From: Tipula vernalis
Taxonomy: Eukaryota > Arthropoda > Insecta > Diptera > Tipulidae
Length of the DNA stretch: 64,000 nt
Assembly (NCBI GenBank): GCA_958295665.1
Contig: OY282560.1
Coordinates: forward strand, 274,896,177 to 274,960,176
Direction of reading: 5' to 3'
The position numbers were made by a program, and so were the translations under genes. The notes below the pieces were generated by a model. It did no database searches. It was not told the DNA's origin and worked only from the letters and a program-made list of their open reading frames with translations. Positions 33,887-43,966 of this stretch are shown here, in pieces (positions within the stretch are counted from its first letter, which is position 1; each line of letters opens with the position of its first letter).

Positions 33887-34268
33887 TCAGAAATTGTTTA
33901 TATAATGATATTCAAGAATTGTGTTTTAGAAGTAAGATCAAGCATAAAATAAAAAAACATTATTACCTTAAACATACTGGTCCTATAGCCTGTTTAAATG
34001 TTGTATCCTGCTTTCGTATGGAATTTTCTATTTTACCTAATAACACATGAAAATCGTACTGTGGCATTCTAAAATACTGATAAAATTTTTCTTCGTCGTC
34101 CATCAATTGTGGAAAAATCGTCCAAAATTCGCCTTCGGTCTGCCTTTTCTTTAACATTTTGTGTACCGCGAAACGACGATAACGGCAACGACGGTTCTGC
34201 TGTTCCTCTTCTTCATCCAGCAAAAGAGCCATCATACAGACATCCTTAAGTTTAAAATTAGAAAACAT
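31777..34268 (-). CDS. PIF/Harbinger transposase of element B (two exons)
   Basis: Exon 1 is 34,268-33,967 and exon 2 is 32,662-31,777 (395 residues, TGA at 31,779-31,777). Exon 1 encodes MFSNFKLKDVCMMALLLDEE and the conserved FRMPQYDFHVLLGKIENSI helix. The donor TTAAG|GTAATA and acceptor TTTTAG|GTTCC join in phase to give CLRFLSTGDSY, a family signature, then the HTH-like AFSYRLGHATVSKIV. Exon 2 holds the nuclease: AIDGKHV (D172), VDVGSYGKNSDGGIF (D213), VIVADEAFPL (D262) and SRARRVSENCFG (E302); the likely triad is D172, D262, E302. No stop or frameshift was found. The promoter should lie in 34,269-34,610. The intron encloses MADF exon 2 on the other strand. Confidence 0.93.
32663..32741. 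promoter_or_regulatory. back-to-back splice acceptor block shared by the two Harbinger B genes
   Basis: These 79 bp separate the two second exons. On + they end in a T-rich tract and AAG at 32,741 (MADF acceptor). On - they end in TTTTCTTTTAG at 32,663 (transposase acceptor). Branch sites and pyrimidine tracts for both genes must fit in this one segment, on opposite strands. Confidence 0.8.
33948..33953 (+). terminator. poly-A signal for MADF-BESS gene
   Basis: AATAAA 62 bp after the MADF stop, and only 13 bp before the transposase donor on the opposite strand. It lies inside the transposase intron. Confidence 0.55.
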
Positions 34269-34574
34269 TTTCCCTTTATTGATGTTTATAATAACACTTT
34301 TATATAAATGTTGTGAACACTACACAGAAAATATTTAAAATTTCTACGTGTTTTAATCACATTTACAGATACGTGTAAATTAACGTATACGTGTATTCGA
34401 CGGATAAAGAAAAAATACTAAATATTATTAATAATATTTATTCTTTTATTTTATGCTCTACCGTAATCCATCGTATAATCGATGATACGAATGCACACAG
34501 GCATAAATACGAACCCAATGTATGAACTGAACTGAGCTGATAATATAAATTGTTGATGTAAGAGACGATGCATG

Positions 34575-34610
34575 ACTGTGCTGAGACGAGCCGATAATAT
34601 AAATCCACCT
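34575..34610 (-). repeat. right terminal inverted repeat of Harbinger B
   Basis: Inverted copy of 31,177-31,212, ending AAATCCACCT and followed by TTA. A partial second copy of the terminal word ends at 34,550, 54 bp inside; on the left side the spacing is 73 bp. Confidence 0.95.
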
Positions 34611-34613
34611 TTA

Positions 34614-35586
34614 GACGTGAATCCGATGCGGCCGTACAGATGAGTATGTACATATGTTCGTCGTCGTTGTTCGTTTTATTCGTTGTATTTGTGTACATAA
34701 AAAAAAACATAAATATCAATAAAGATTTTACAATAATAAAAAAAAAAAAAAAAAAAATTAAAATGATGAACGATGTGCACAACAGCACAAATGCAACGAA
34801 TGGGACGAACAGCGATGCGAAGTAGAAAATAGGAGGGGGAAAATTTCTGATTTTATTTTCTCGTTGATGTAAAATATTTTTTTGATTTTTATTTTAGTCT
34901 AGTTTTGAACTCGGTCGATGAAGACCAGTTTTTTTTTATTTATATAGAGTCTGGTTTTTGATTTTAAGAGGGGAGTCTCGTTCTGAATTTTGAACCGGAT
35001 CGCCTTTCATTTTGGTTGTGACAAATTATTTTTTTTTGTGATATAGCACTTAAAATTTTGCTTAAATTTATGTCAGTGAAAAATCTTTCTTTATAAATAT
35101 AAGATATAAATAAATATACAATAGTATAATTGGATAATTTTTTCTTTTGTTGTGAATATGTAAAAGACAAAGTTAATAAAATTCACTGTGAACTAAAATT
35201 AGTATGATTCAAATATAACAAAAACAAAACATAATTTTAATACAAATTAAAATTAGAAAACTGTTAAAATTTTAAGATTCATTAAATGTTCAATAAATAA
35301 AAAAAAAAAATATTTTTAATTCCGAGTGGTGTTCTTTTCTTATTTCGGCGGAAAATTATTGAGGCCGTGGCAATCTAATTTTAATTTCCATTTGCCCCTC
35401 TAATTTTGTTCTTCATGCGGTTATTCAAGCATGAGAAATATGTCTGAAAACCCCCACGCCGCACCGTGAGATCTAGCCAGCTACTATACCGCATCAGACC
35501 GCTATTCTCATGTCTGTTAACGTAATCCCTTGGGGGATTGCGTTACAAAATAAACTAACTCTTGCACAGTTTCAAAAAATCTAATT
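34614..35586. other. spacer with possible LTR-like remnant
   Basis: No gene. An A-rich run lies at 34,737-34,758. At 35,440-35,545 the text CCCCCACGCCGCACCGTGAG and GTAATCCCTTGGGGGATTGC (a short hairpin) resembles LTR or element-end sequence and shares wording with 16,045-16,085. No partner end was found. Confidence 0.35.
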
Positions 35587-35794
35587 GGTATTTTTACAAC
35601 ACACATTCGATTGTCAACTTTTGTGGTGTACAGAATGAGTTATAAAAATAGAAACAAAAATTAGTGATTGTTAAGCAATAAAAAGAGATTTAGTGGTATT
35701 AGTGCTATACAATTTTGTACAATCAACCACTACTGAAGAACGAATTAAATACAGCGATATAGGAGAATTGAAAGAAAATTGAAAAAACCAAAAA

Positions 35795-36055
35795 ATGATT
35801 AACGTGAAAGATCATTTGAATGCAAGACAAACAGAAATCGATTCATCGTGTATGGACACGGAAAGCGAAGACGTGTCTGTAAAAGGAAATGTAAACAAAC
35901 GCGGTCGACCATAGAAAAAAACACGGTACACAAGTACCAAAAACAGAATAGCATTCATTGCCCAATTTAATAGTACAACGTTGAGTACGGACGTTAACAA
36001 TAAAAATTTTATTGCACCACCACCACCGTTGAAACCAGATAATTGTACATCATAA
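35795..36055 (+). pseudogene. ORF1 (Gag-like) remnant of the I-type LINE
   Basis: An ATG at 35,795 gives MINVKDHLNARQTEIDSSC, then a basic KRGRP patch, an in-frame TAG at about 35,912, and a Pro-rich FIAPPPPLKPDN before TAA. LINE ORF1 products bind the element RNA. Here only about 86 codons remain and the zinc-knuckle part expected before ORF2 is missing, so a deletion probably removed most of ORF1. Confidence 0.5.
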
Positions 36056-36282
36056 ATTAATAAAAATCGATAGTATATAAACACGAAACTGGACAACAAT
36101 GCAAAACATGGGACAACAACTCGCAGCATAACATCTTTACGAAGGGGGCAACATCAGCAATTTCATGCAACACAATTTTATTGTTTCATTAAAATTTATT
36201 TTTGTTACATTTTGGAAGCGGATATTCCCTGCACATATTTTTAATTGGTATGTATAAATTGTTATTGGTGTGAATGTGAAAC

Positions 36283-37529
36283 ATGAGTGAAAGGATTATT
36301 GTTGGCCAGATAAACATACAAAGTTTTTACGCCACAAAAAATATGTTGGAAAATTATCTGGCCAAGGATGAATTTGATGCTAATAAGCGAAACATGTGAG
36401 AGAATGAATAAGACGTTGAATGTGAGGGGGTACAGATTTCTTTCCAAACCAAGAAGCGATGGTTATGGTGGGGTGGCAATAATGTACGCCAAAAATATGA
36501 CTCTTGAGAGGTTGAGTTACCCGCTTTTGAGGTGATTGAAGCAATAGCCGCCTCAACGACGAATTTGGAAAGAAATATGTTACTACTGAGCGTGTATCTA
36601 ACCCAGGTGCGTAATGAAGATGGAAGGAATAAAGCCTTGAGTGACTTTAAAAACTTGTTTGAGTGGGTGAGAGATAAAAGTGGCGTGGAGTGATGTGGAG
36701 ATATGAATGCGCATGCGAGAATGTGGGGTTGTTTTGACAATTGCGCGAGAGGAAAACAGTTGGCCGACCTGATTCAAGACTCCGATATGGTGCTCTTGAA
36801 TGATGGAAGGCCAACTACAATGGCGAATGTGGGAGGCACGGCCAGCGCAATAGATTTGTCTATGACAACTATTGAACTGGCCTGGCGGGTCACTTAAAAT
36901 GTTGAAGAAGAGAATTTGGGTGGTGATCATTTCATGATCAAAATGATCTTGAATGATAATCGAGTGTTTAGGAAAAAACGTGAATTAATGAATAACAGGG
37001 AATGGGTGAATCAAATGAATGAGATTCTCGGAGAAAATGAAATAAATCAAAGCCAGTTAGATAGTGAAATTGAACGGGTAAATGGACTGTGTACAAAAAT
37101 TGTGGATATGAAAGAGATTAATGTGAATGGTTGGTGGAACAATGAAGTTCAATTCTGGTATGAAAGAAAGCGAATAGTCTTGCGTGAATTTAATAGGAAT
37201 AAGAGTAGTGAGAATAAGATGATGTATGGTAAAATGAATGGAAAATTGAAAAAGGCTATTCGCAGAGCAAAAAGGAAAATTGGCGGGAATATGTGTCCCA
37301 AATGACACATAGAACCACAACTAAAGATGTATGGAGTTTGTTTAATAGGGTGAATGGTAAACATTTTAATGTGAGCAATGTGGTATGTGAGAACAGAGAA
37401 AAGGGTGAAGAATTTATTAGAATGATATTGAATGTAAACAATGATTTGAATATAATAAATGAAGTTAATAGAATGAGTAGAGGTGAAAGAACGGATTATA
37501 AGTATGAATGGAAAGAGTTCCTGATAGTG
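36283..37529 (+). pseudogene. Endonuclease and linker of the I-type LINE ORF2
   Basis: ORF2 opens at ATG 36,283 with ERIIVGQINIQS (first metal/backbone motif). After a frameshift come LISETCERMNK with the catalytic Glu, GGVAIMYAKN, GDMNAHARMWG (Asp and Asn), NDGRPTTMANVGGTASAIDL and GGDHFMI, which keeps the catalytic His. This is the APE-type fold that nicks target DNA to prime reverse transcription. At least three stops or frame changes lie before 36,920. The linker to RT is open up to the BEL insertion point at 37,529. Confidence 0.88.
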
Positions 37530-37748
37530 TGTCGAAGACGAGGGTTGTTCGGGATCATCAGGAGCTGGAGAGAAAATATAAAAATGTAATTTAGATAGAA
37601 CTATGTATTTAATATTGTTGTCACTTATCTTGTTGTAGCTTATTGTATATATTTTGTATCCATTTTATTATTTATTTTTTGAAATATCCATTAATTTCTG
37701 AAATTGAAGTAATTATAAATTAAAATAATGAAAATATTGTAAGATAAA
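37530..37748 (+). repeat. 5' LTR of BEL element, shortened
   Basis: 219 bp from TGTCGAAG to GTAAGATAAA align with 43,967-44,186 with about six substitutions. The remaining ~500 bp of the 3' LTR is absent here: the sequence passes, after a single C, straight into the primer site. Hence the 5' copy seems to lack its 3' part (R-U5 region). Confidence 0.85.
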
Positions 37749-37749
37749 C

Positions 37750-37776
37750 TGGTCCTTCGAGCCGGATTGAACAGCT
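37750..37776 (+). promoter_or_regulatory. BEL primer-binding site matching tRNA-Tyr
   Basis: TGGTCCTTCGAGCCGGATT is complementary to the 3' end of insect tRNA-Tyr (acceptor strand plus CCA and T-stem, from my memory of that tRNA). The match continues as GAAC and AGC with two single-base gaps, so about 26 nt resemble the tRNA, more than the usual ~18. Confidence 0.75.
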
Positions 37777-38110
37777 GAGATCTGAAATTCGTATGGGTAA
37801 AAAATTCAATCCAGATCTATAACGGTGATACAGTGCATTTAACGAGAAATTTTATACAACAAATATTCGTCACCATCAAGGAAAAACCACACACAAAAGG
37901 AAAAATATACAGCGTGCCGCCGCCATCTTAAAATATTACAACTTAAAACCGCGTGAGTTTTTTAAATTTTTATAATTTTTTGTTTTTGAAATCAAATAAT
38001 TTCTCGATAAACTATTTAATCGGTAAATAAATCAAAAATAAGTCGTATTGCAAATTAAATTGTGAAGTGAAATTAAACAAAAGCGGTGATCTAAGAGCAA
38101 ACTATCAACT

Positions 38111-39380
38111 ATGGCGGATGCATTAAAACGGAAACGTGGATTTGCGAAGGCTGCTTTAACTCGCCTCGAAAAGAACATGTTAAAATTGACCGAGACAACT
38201 ACCTCAATTGATATATCCATTCAATTAGAACAACTCGAAAAGGTGTACTCTAAATTAACCAGTTTAGATGAAGAAATAGTTCAGTTGGAGAATTCGGAAC
38301 AAAGCAGTGAAGTGGCGGAAATTGAAATTCGATATTTTTCGGCGAAATCAAAATTAAGAACAGCACTAAAGAAACAAAGCGAAAAAGAAGTTAATGAGCA
38401 CATGAATGTATCCATTAATCGTCTATCTGATCAACAAAGGGAACTGGTGCAAAGTATACATGAGACGTCATTCATACAGAAGGATGAAGTTAAGTTACAA
38501 GCCGTACAAATTCCATCATTTTCTGGCAATTACGCAGAATTCCCAACGTTTAAGGATTTATTCGACGTTACCACAGATAAATCCAATTTATCTAAAATCC
38601 ATAAATTTAAATATCTAAAGGGCTTATTACAAGGCGAAGCATTCAACCTAATCCGACACATGACGGTAACTGAGGCGAATTACGACGAAGCTTGGAGCAA
38701 CATTGTACAACGTTATGATGTCAAAAATCAGATATGTAGTTCATTGGTAAAGCAGTTCTTAGATCAACCACAATCAAATGGATGTCCTAAATCTAGTGAG
38801 GTGTCTAGCAGATAAAACGGATGAAGTGTTGAGAAGGTTGAAGGCGTTGGGGAAAAAAGCAGAGGAACGAGATATTTGGTTGAACTACTTATTACTGCAA
38901 AAATGTGATGTTGAGACAAGAAAGGCTTGGGCACTGGAAAACGAAGAAGCTTTCCCAAAAATCAAAACTCTATTGACATTCTTGGTAAAGCGAACCAATG
39001 CATTAGAAAGAGCGGAACCGTATCAACCAAAACGTAATCAGCCGAAACTCCATATGACAACATTAAACGTGAAAGCTCAGTCTTCATTGTCGAATGTAAA
39101 TGTAAAAAAACAAGATGCAACACGAAGCAATAAAGTGAGCTGTCCTCAATGCAAAAATGAGCACTACCTGTTCAGTTGTGAAGAATTTATCAAACTACCT
39201 TTGGAAGCTAAAAGAGATTTTGTATTAAATAAGCAGTTGTGCTTCATTTGCATGAAGTCTTCACATTCGTATCGAGACTGTAGGTCTAAGTATAGATGCA
39301 CACTTTGCAATGGCCGGCATAATTCACCATTACATGTTCAGCGAGCACCTATTCAAACTGATACGAAAGAGGATTTAACA
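38111..39380 (+). pseudogene. Gag of BEL element
   Basis: An ATG at 38,111 opens MADALKRKRGFAKAALTRLE, a coiled-coil N-terminus, then the Pao-type capsid part IPSFSGNYAEFPTFKDLF and GLLQGEAFNLI. A frameshift near 38,790 moves into another frame: RRLKALGKKAEERDIWLNYL, then three zinc motifs CPQCKNEHYLFSC, CFICMKSSHSYRDC and CTLCNGRHNSPLH. Gag packages the RNA. Apart from the single frameshift it is in good order. Confidence 0.88.
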
Positions 39381-42110
39381 CTTGGGACTATGACCAACCA
39401 AACTGAAATATCCAGTGCACATGTAGAGGCAAACAGTTTTTCAGCAGCTATATTACCAACAGCTTTAGTAAGAGTCACAGATGCTCTTGGAAACTTCCAT
39501 CTTTGCAAGGCTATGCTTGATTCTGGTTTGCAGGCGTCCTTTGTTGATGGTAAGTTGGCAAATAAACTCCAACTACAAACACAAAAGGCTCGAATTACAG
39601 TTAGTGGTCTCGCAACTAGGGGTTTGATTACACGAGGAATTGTGGAGCTCGATATTTATCCAAGGGATCACGAAAATGAATTTATCAAAGCAAATGCCTT
39701 TATATTAGATCGGATATAATTGGTAAGCAATCCGCCAAGGTCAACAATACAAAACGAGAAAGATATTTTACAACCCAAGTTAGCGGATCCAGAATTTTAT
39801 ACAACAGCAAAGGTTAAATTACTACTCGGCGCAGACGTGTTTTTTTCAATATTGAGAAGCGAACAACATATCTCAAATAATTTTATTGCTCAAAATGCTA
39901 TCTTTGGATAAGTAATAGCCGGTTACAATAAAATATCTAGTGTCGTTGAACCAATAACTCTTAATTTACAACTAGACCTCAACATAGAAGAAACACTTAC
40001 ACGGTTTTGGCAAACAGAAGAAAACCCATTACAAAGCCTAAAAGATGCGGAAGATCATCCAGCGGAGGTCCACTTCAAGAAGACATTCAAGAGAGCACCT
40101 GACGGTCGGTTCGTCGTGAAATTGCCATTCAAAAACAAAGAGGTTCAATTGGGAAATTCATACTATACGGCATTAAACCGACTGGAATATCTACAACGCA
40201 AGCTTAGCAGAAATCCGATCCTCAACAACGATTATTCAAAGTTCATCACAGAATATGAAGCACTTTGTCACATGAGGAAAATATTAACTACTGAAGATGA
40301 AATTTCCGGAAAGAACTATTATGTACCACATCACGCCGTCATTCGAGAAGACAGTGTAACAACGAAGCTGCGAGTTGTTTTTGATGCTTCTTGCCGCACA
40401 AGTAATGGGACATCATTAAACAATCTCCTAATGGTGGGACCAACAATTCAACCAACTTTATGGAGCATACTCTTACATTTTCGAAAACACAAATACGTCG
40501 TAACTGCCGATATACAAAAAATGTATCGTCAAATTTGGTTGGATGACGATGACATAAAATATCAAAAGATTCTTTAGAGGCATAATCAAAGTAAAAGAAT
40601 TCAAAGTTATGATTTGCTTACTGTAACATATGGTACCGCATGTGCTCTATTTTTGGCGACAAGGTGCTTGAAACAACTGGCTCTCGAGGAAGAAAATCCA
40701 ATAATAAAGGAAATCATCTTAAATAATTTCTACGTGGACGACCTGCTTACTGGACCTAGTTTTAAGGAGCAGTTGGTAAAAATAGAACATAAGCTAAGTG
40801 CAACGTTGGCCAAATCTGGGTTCAAACTACACAAATGGACATCCATCATAGCTGGAGGAGCTGAAAATACAACGTCGGAAGCAATGCAATTACCTACTGA
40901 TAATGACGTAATCAAAATTCTAGGTCTCCAGTGGATTCCAAACTCAGACGCTTTCACATTTAAGGTAGAGCCAATGGCAGAAAGAACTCAAACAAAGAGA
41001 ATACTGTTGTCGGAGTCTAGTAGGATTTTCGATCCTCTAGGATGGATTTCACCGTCAATCGTCACATGTAAGACTATCTTTCAGCAGCTATGGTTAAGAA
41101 AATTGTCATGGGATGATGAACTACCAAGCGATCTGAAAAATCAATAGCTGAACATACGAAAGGAATTAACTTTATTTGAGCAAATTAGAATTCCGCGATT
41201 TATAAATCATATTGAAAACGAAGAACTCATCGAGTACTATGGATTTGCAGATGCCAGCCAAATTGCATACGCCGCCGTCATTTATTGTAGAATCCAAAGG
41301 CCCGACCAAACATTTAAAGTATCACTGGTAACAGCTAAATCTAGAGTGGCCCCGCTAAAGCCAATAACCATCCCACGGCTCGAGTTATGCGCAGCTCAAT
41401 TGCTCAGTGAATTGTTAATCAAAGTGGCAAGTGAATTTTCCGTTCCAACAGATCGATTGTTTGCTTGGACGGATTCAATGGTCGTGCTAGCCTGGCTTAG
41501 TAGTCATCCCTCTAATTGGAAACAATTTATTCGAAATCGCACAGCTGCCATATTAGACAAGCTACCTCGAAACCATTGCAATTACGTATCTACCAAATGT
41601 AATCCAGCTGATTTAGCATCGAGAGGGGTAAGACCATCACGTTTAACACTAGAAACTATCTGGTGGGAATGTAAAATGTGGCCTAATCATGATATTGTGG
41701 ATAGTTTCGCAGTCCCGACAGACGAGTTGAAGTTAGTTAAAACTTTGAATGTATCACTCACAAGCGAGCAAAATTTATTCGACAAGTTGTTTACAAGGCC
41801 AAATAATTATTCAAAACTATTACGAATAGCAGCATATATACTACGGTTTACAAAGAGTGCCAGGCAGAAACAAATCTCCAACCATAAGGCCATTGCTGCG
41901 GAAGAACTAGAGGAATCTGAAAGGTTCATTCTTAAACATGTGCAACAGTCAATATACCATAATGAATTGAAGGTATTAAACAGTTCAAAGGCTATATCTA
42001 AATCGAATAATCTAACAAAACTATCGCCATTTGTTGACACAGACGGTATTCTACGAGTCGGGGCAGATTACAAAATTCGGAACTGTCCTTCAATGAGCAA
42101 CATCCTATAA
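39381..42110 (+). pseudogene. Protease, RT and RNase H of BEL element
   Basis: Protease: KAMLDSGLQASFVDGKL carries the DSG triad. In-frame stops occur at 39,717 (TAA), 39,909 (TAA, where FGW is expected), 40,575 (TAG, where Trp is expected) and 41,145 (TAG), all in one continuous frame. RT: VTTKLRVVFDASCRTSNG, VTADIQKMYRQIWL, TVTYGTACALFLATR and the catalytic YVDDLL (about 40,730). RNase H: ITIPRLELCAAQLLSELL, FAWTDSMVVLAWL, STKCNPADLASRGVRP. Such clustered stops with an otherwise clean frame point to point mutations rather than large rearrangement. Confidence 0.9.
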
Positions 42111-42118
42111 TCTTACCC

Positions 42119-43062
42119 AATGGACATATTCTGAGCAAAATTATAATAACTTCGGTGCACATCTTAAATCATCATCCCGGTCTGTCTCTTACCTCATTCA
42201 TCTTACGGCAACGATATTGGATCGTGAACTGTAGAAATACTGTTAAAAAGATAATTAACTTTTGTTTTATTTGTAGAAGGTATTCCAAAACAATTACTCA
42301 GCAAAACATGGCAGCGTTACCACCAGTACGAGTTTCGCAAGCGCGACCGTTTAGTAACGTGGGAATATATTATGCCGGTCCTATTATGGTAGTTTCAAAG
42401 AGAGGCAGAGGTGCAAGGTTAATCAAGGCATACATTGTTATTTTTGTTTGTTACTGCACAAAGGCGACCCACCTGGAGCTTGTGTCGAATTATACAGCAG
42501 ACGCAATTATTGGCGCTTTGAAACGCTTCACTGCCAGACGAGGAATACCAATGAATATTTATTGCGACAATGGGACGAATTTTGTTGGTGGTGATTGGAA
42601 GTTACGCAGCATGAAAAAGGAAGCTATCCGATACTACGATGAAACAAAAAAGACAATGATGAATCCAACATTTATTGAGAAAACACTGGAGTATTGGGCA
42701 AATAATCGTACGAAATTTCATTTCAATCCTCCATTAGCACCAAATCATGGCGGATTGTATGAAGCGGTTGTAAAAATGACAAAAAAAAAATTAACCAAAG
42801 CAACCGGCCGAATGAATCTGACTGCTAAGGAGACATCTACGCTACTATGTGAAATTGAAGCGATTTTAAATTCCCGCCCTTTATGCCAGGCATATGCTGA
42901 CGATCATACGTATTTTCTATTAACGCCGGGTCATTTTTTAATAGGAGCACCTCTTACGCAATTTCCTCAAGTGAAACATGACAAAGTTAGCGATCTCGGT
43001 CAACAATGGATCTAAAATGCAGCGCAGAGTCGAACGGTTTTGGCAAAGGTTTCACATCGAAT
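42119..43062 (+). pseudogene. Integrase of BEL element
   Basis: After a frameshift near 42,110 the zinc domain follows: LNHHPGLSLT and INFCFICRRYS. Core: FSNVGIYYAGPIMV has Tyr where the first catalytic Asp is expected (VGxDYAGP in relatives); IYCDNGTNFVGGDWKL keeps the second Asp; PPLAPNHGGLYEAVVKMTKK keeps the Glu. It continues with NSRPLCQAYADD and LLTPGHFLIGAPL to a TAA at 43,013-43,015; coding sense then goes on in another frame up to the 626-bp insertion. Integrase would join the DNA copy to the genome; the Asp loss should abolish this. Confidence 0.9.
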
Positions 43063-43076
43063 ATCTAAATACCATG

Positions 43077-43702
43077 ATTTTAATATGTTCCGAAGATTGT
43101 AAGAGAATTCAATCCAGTTTCGAACTGATAAGCTTATGATTATGAAAAAATCAATCTTCTCATCAGGCCGCGGCGACTGGACTGATTATACCACAATTTA
43201 CATTCTATATATACAGAATGTGCTGTGCGGTAAGTATTAGCGAATCATAACTAATACAGATGAATTCTCTTACAATTTTTCTTCTTCACAATATTCACAC
43301 AGCTCTATTTCTGTGTACGCTAATTTTTACTTTATTACTTTTTTGTTGAATATTAATTAATTCATGTAATATCTAATATGCTACCGGTGGTTAGACCATT
43401 TTAATTGTGTTTCGATTAACACGAGAAGTATATTAGTATTTACGAACAGTAATTCAACGATACCGACTAATAGACAGAATTTTATTTATTTAATTATATG
43501 ATTTTAATATGTTCCGAAGATTGTAAGAGAATTCAATCCAGTTTCGAACTATGATTATGAAAAAATCAATCTTCTCATTAGGCCGCGGCGACTGGACTGA
43601 TTATACCACAATTTACATTCTATATATACAGAATGTGCTGTGCGTTAAGTATTAGCGAATCATAACTAATACAGATGAATTCTCTTACAATTTTTCTTCT
43701 CC
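43077..43702. mobile_element. 626-bp insertion with near-identical ~205-bp terminal direct repeats
   Basis: Flanked by an exact 14-bp duplication ATCTAAATACCATG (43,063-43,076 and 43,703-43,716), which interrupts BEL pol coding. Terminal direct repeats: 43,077-43,286 and 43,501-43,700, differing by two substitutions and one 9-nt gap. Each repeat contains a perfect 15-bp inverted pair ATTGTAAGAGAATTC / GAATTCTCTTACAAT near its ends. The ~214-bp middle has no coding content, and no primer site or polypurine tract was recognised. The layout recalls a TRIM (miniature LTR element) but ends are not TG...CA and the duplication is too long, so its class is unclear. Confidence 0.85.
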
Positions 43703-43716
43703 ATCTAAATACCATG

Positions 43717-43946
43717 CAACAACGACAGAAGTGGTTAGCTGCAACTGAGAACATCCAAGTCGGCGAGTTGGTTTTGTTAAAGATAGCAGTTTACCTCCTA
43801 GTCACTGGCCCCTTGGTGTCATCGAAGACATTCATCCAAGAGACGATCAATTAGTTCGTGTAATAACTGTACGTACGCATAATGCAAAATATAAACGGCC
43901 AATTTCCAAAGTAATTAGATTACCGATACATGAGTGTAAGGAGTAA
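43717..43946 (+). pseudogene. C-terminal end of BEL pol after the insertion
   Basis: Directly beyond the insertion the integrase tail resumes: QQRQKWLAATENIQVGELVL, then in another frame LGVIEDIHPRDDQLVRVITV and KRPISKVIRLPIHECKE with TAA near 43,945. This is the standard GV-x-R-V-E-x-G-D-R-V-R-x-V-P-V-KL-type end of BEL pol. Confidence 0.8.
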
Positions 43947-43966
43947 ACTCCTTACAGGTGGGACTA

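Larger units (their letters stand above)
31177..34610. mobile_element. complete PIF/Harbinger element B with interlocked genes
   Basis: The element is 3,434 bp. TIRs of 36 bp (one mismatch) begin AGGTGGATTTATATTATC at both ends, flanked by TTA at 31,174-31,176 and 34,611-34,613, the usual three-base PIF/Harbinger target duplication. It carries a MADF-BESS gene on + (exons 31,574-31,706 and 32,742-33,886) and a transposase gene on - (exons 34,268-33,967 and 32,662-31,777). Each gene's single intron encloses the other's second exon. Both spliced frames are open throughout, so this copy may be autonomous. The terminal word ATTTATATTATCAG is repeated subterminally at 31,256 and, inverted, ending at 34,550. 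Confidence 0.95.

Noticed and set aside
35812..36129. 105-residue open frame on -
   Set aside because: It is antisense to the ORF1 remnant of the LINE, and its hydrophobic text is the mirror of a coding strand.
36354..36740. 128-residue open frame on - within the LINE endonuclease
   Set aside because: Antisense of the endonuclease codons; the plus strand explains the sequence.
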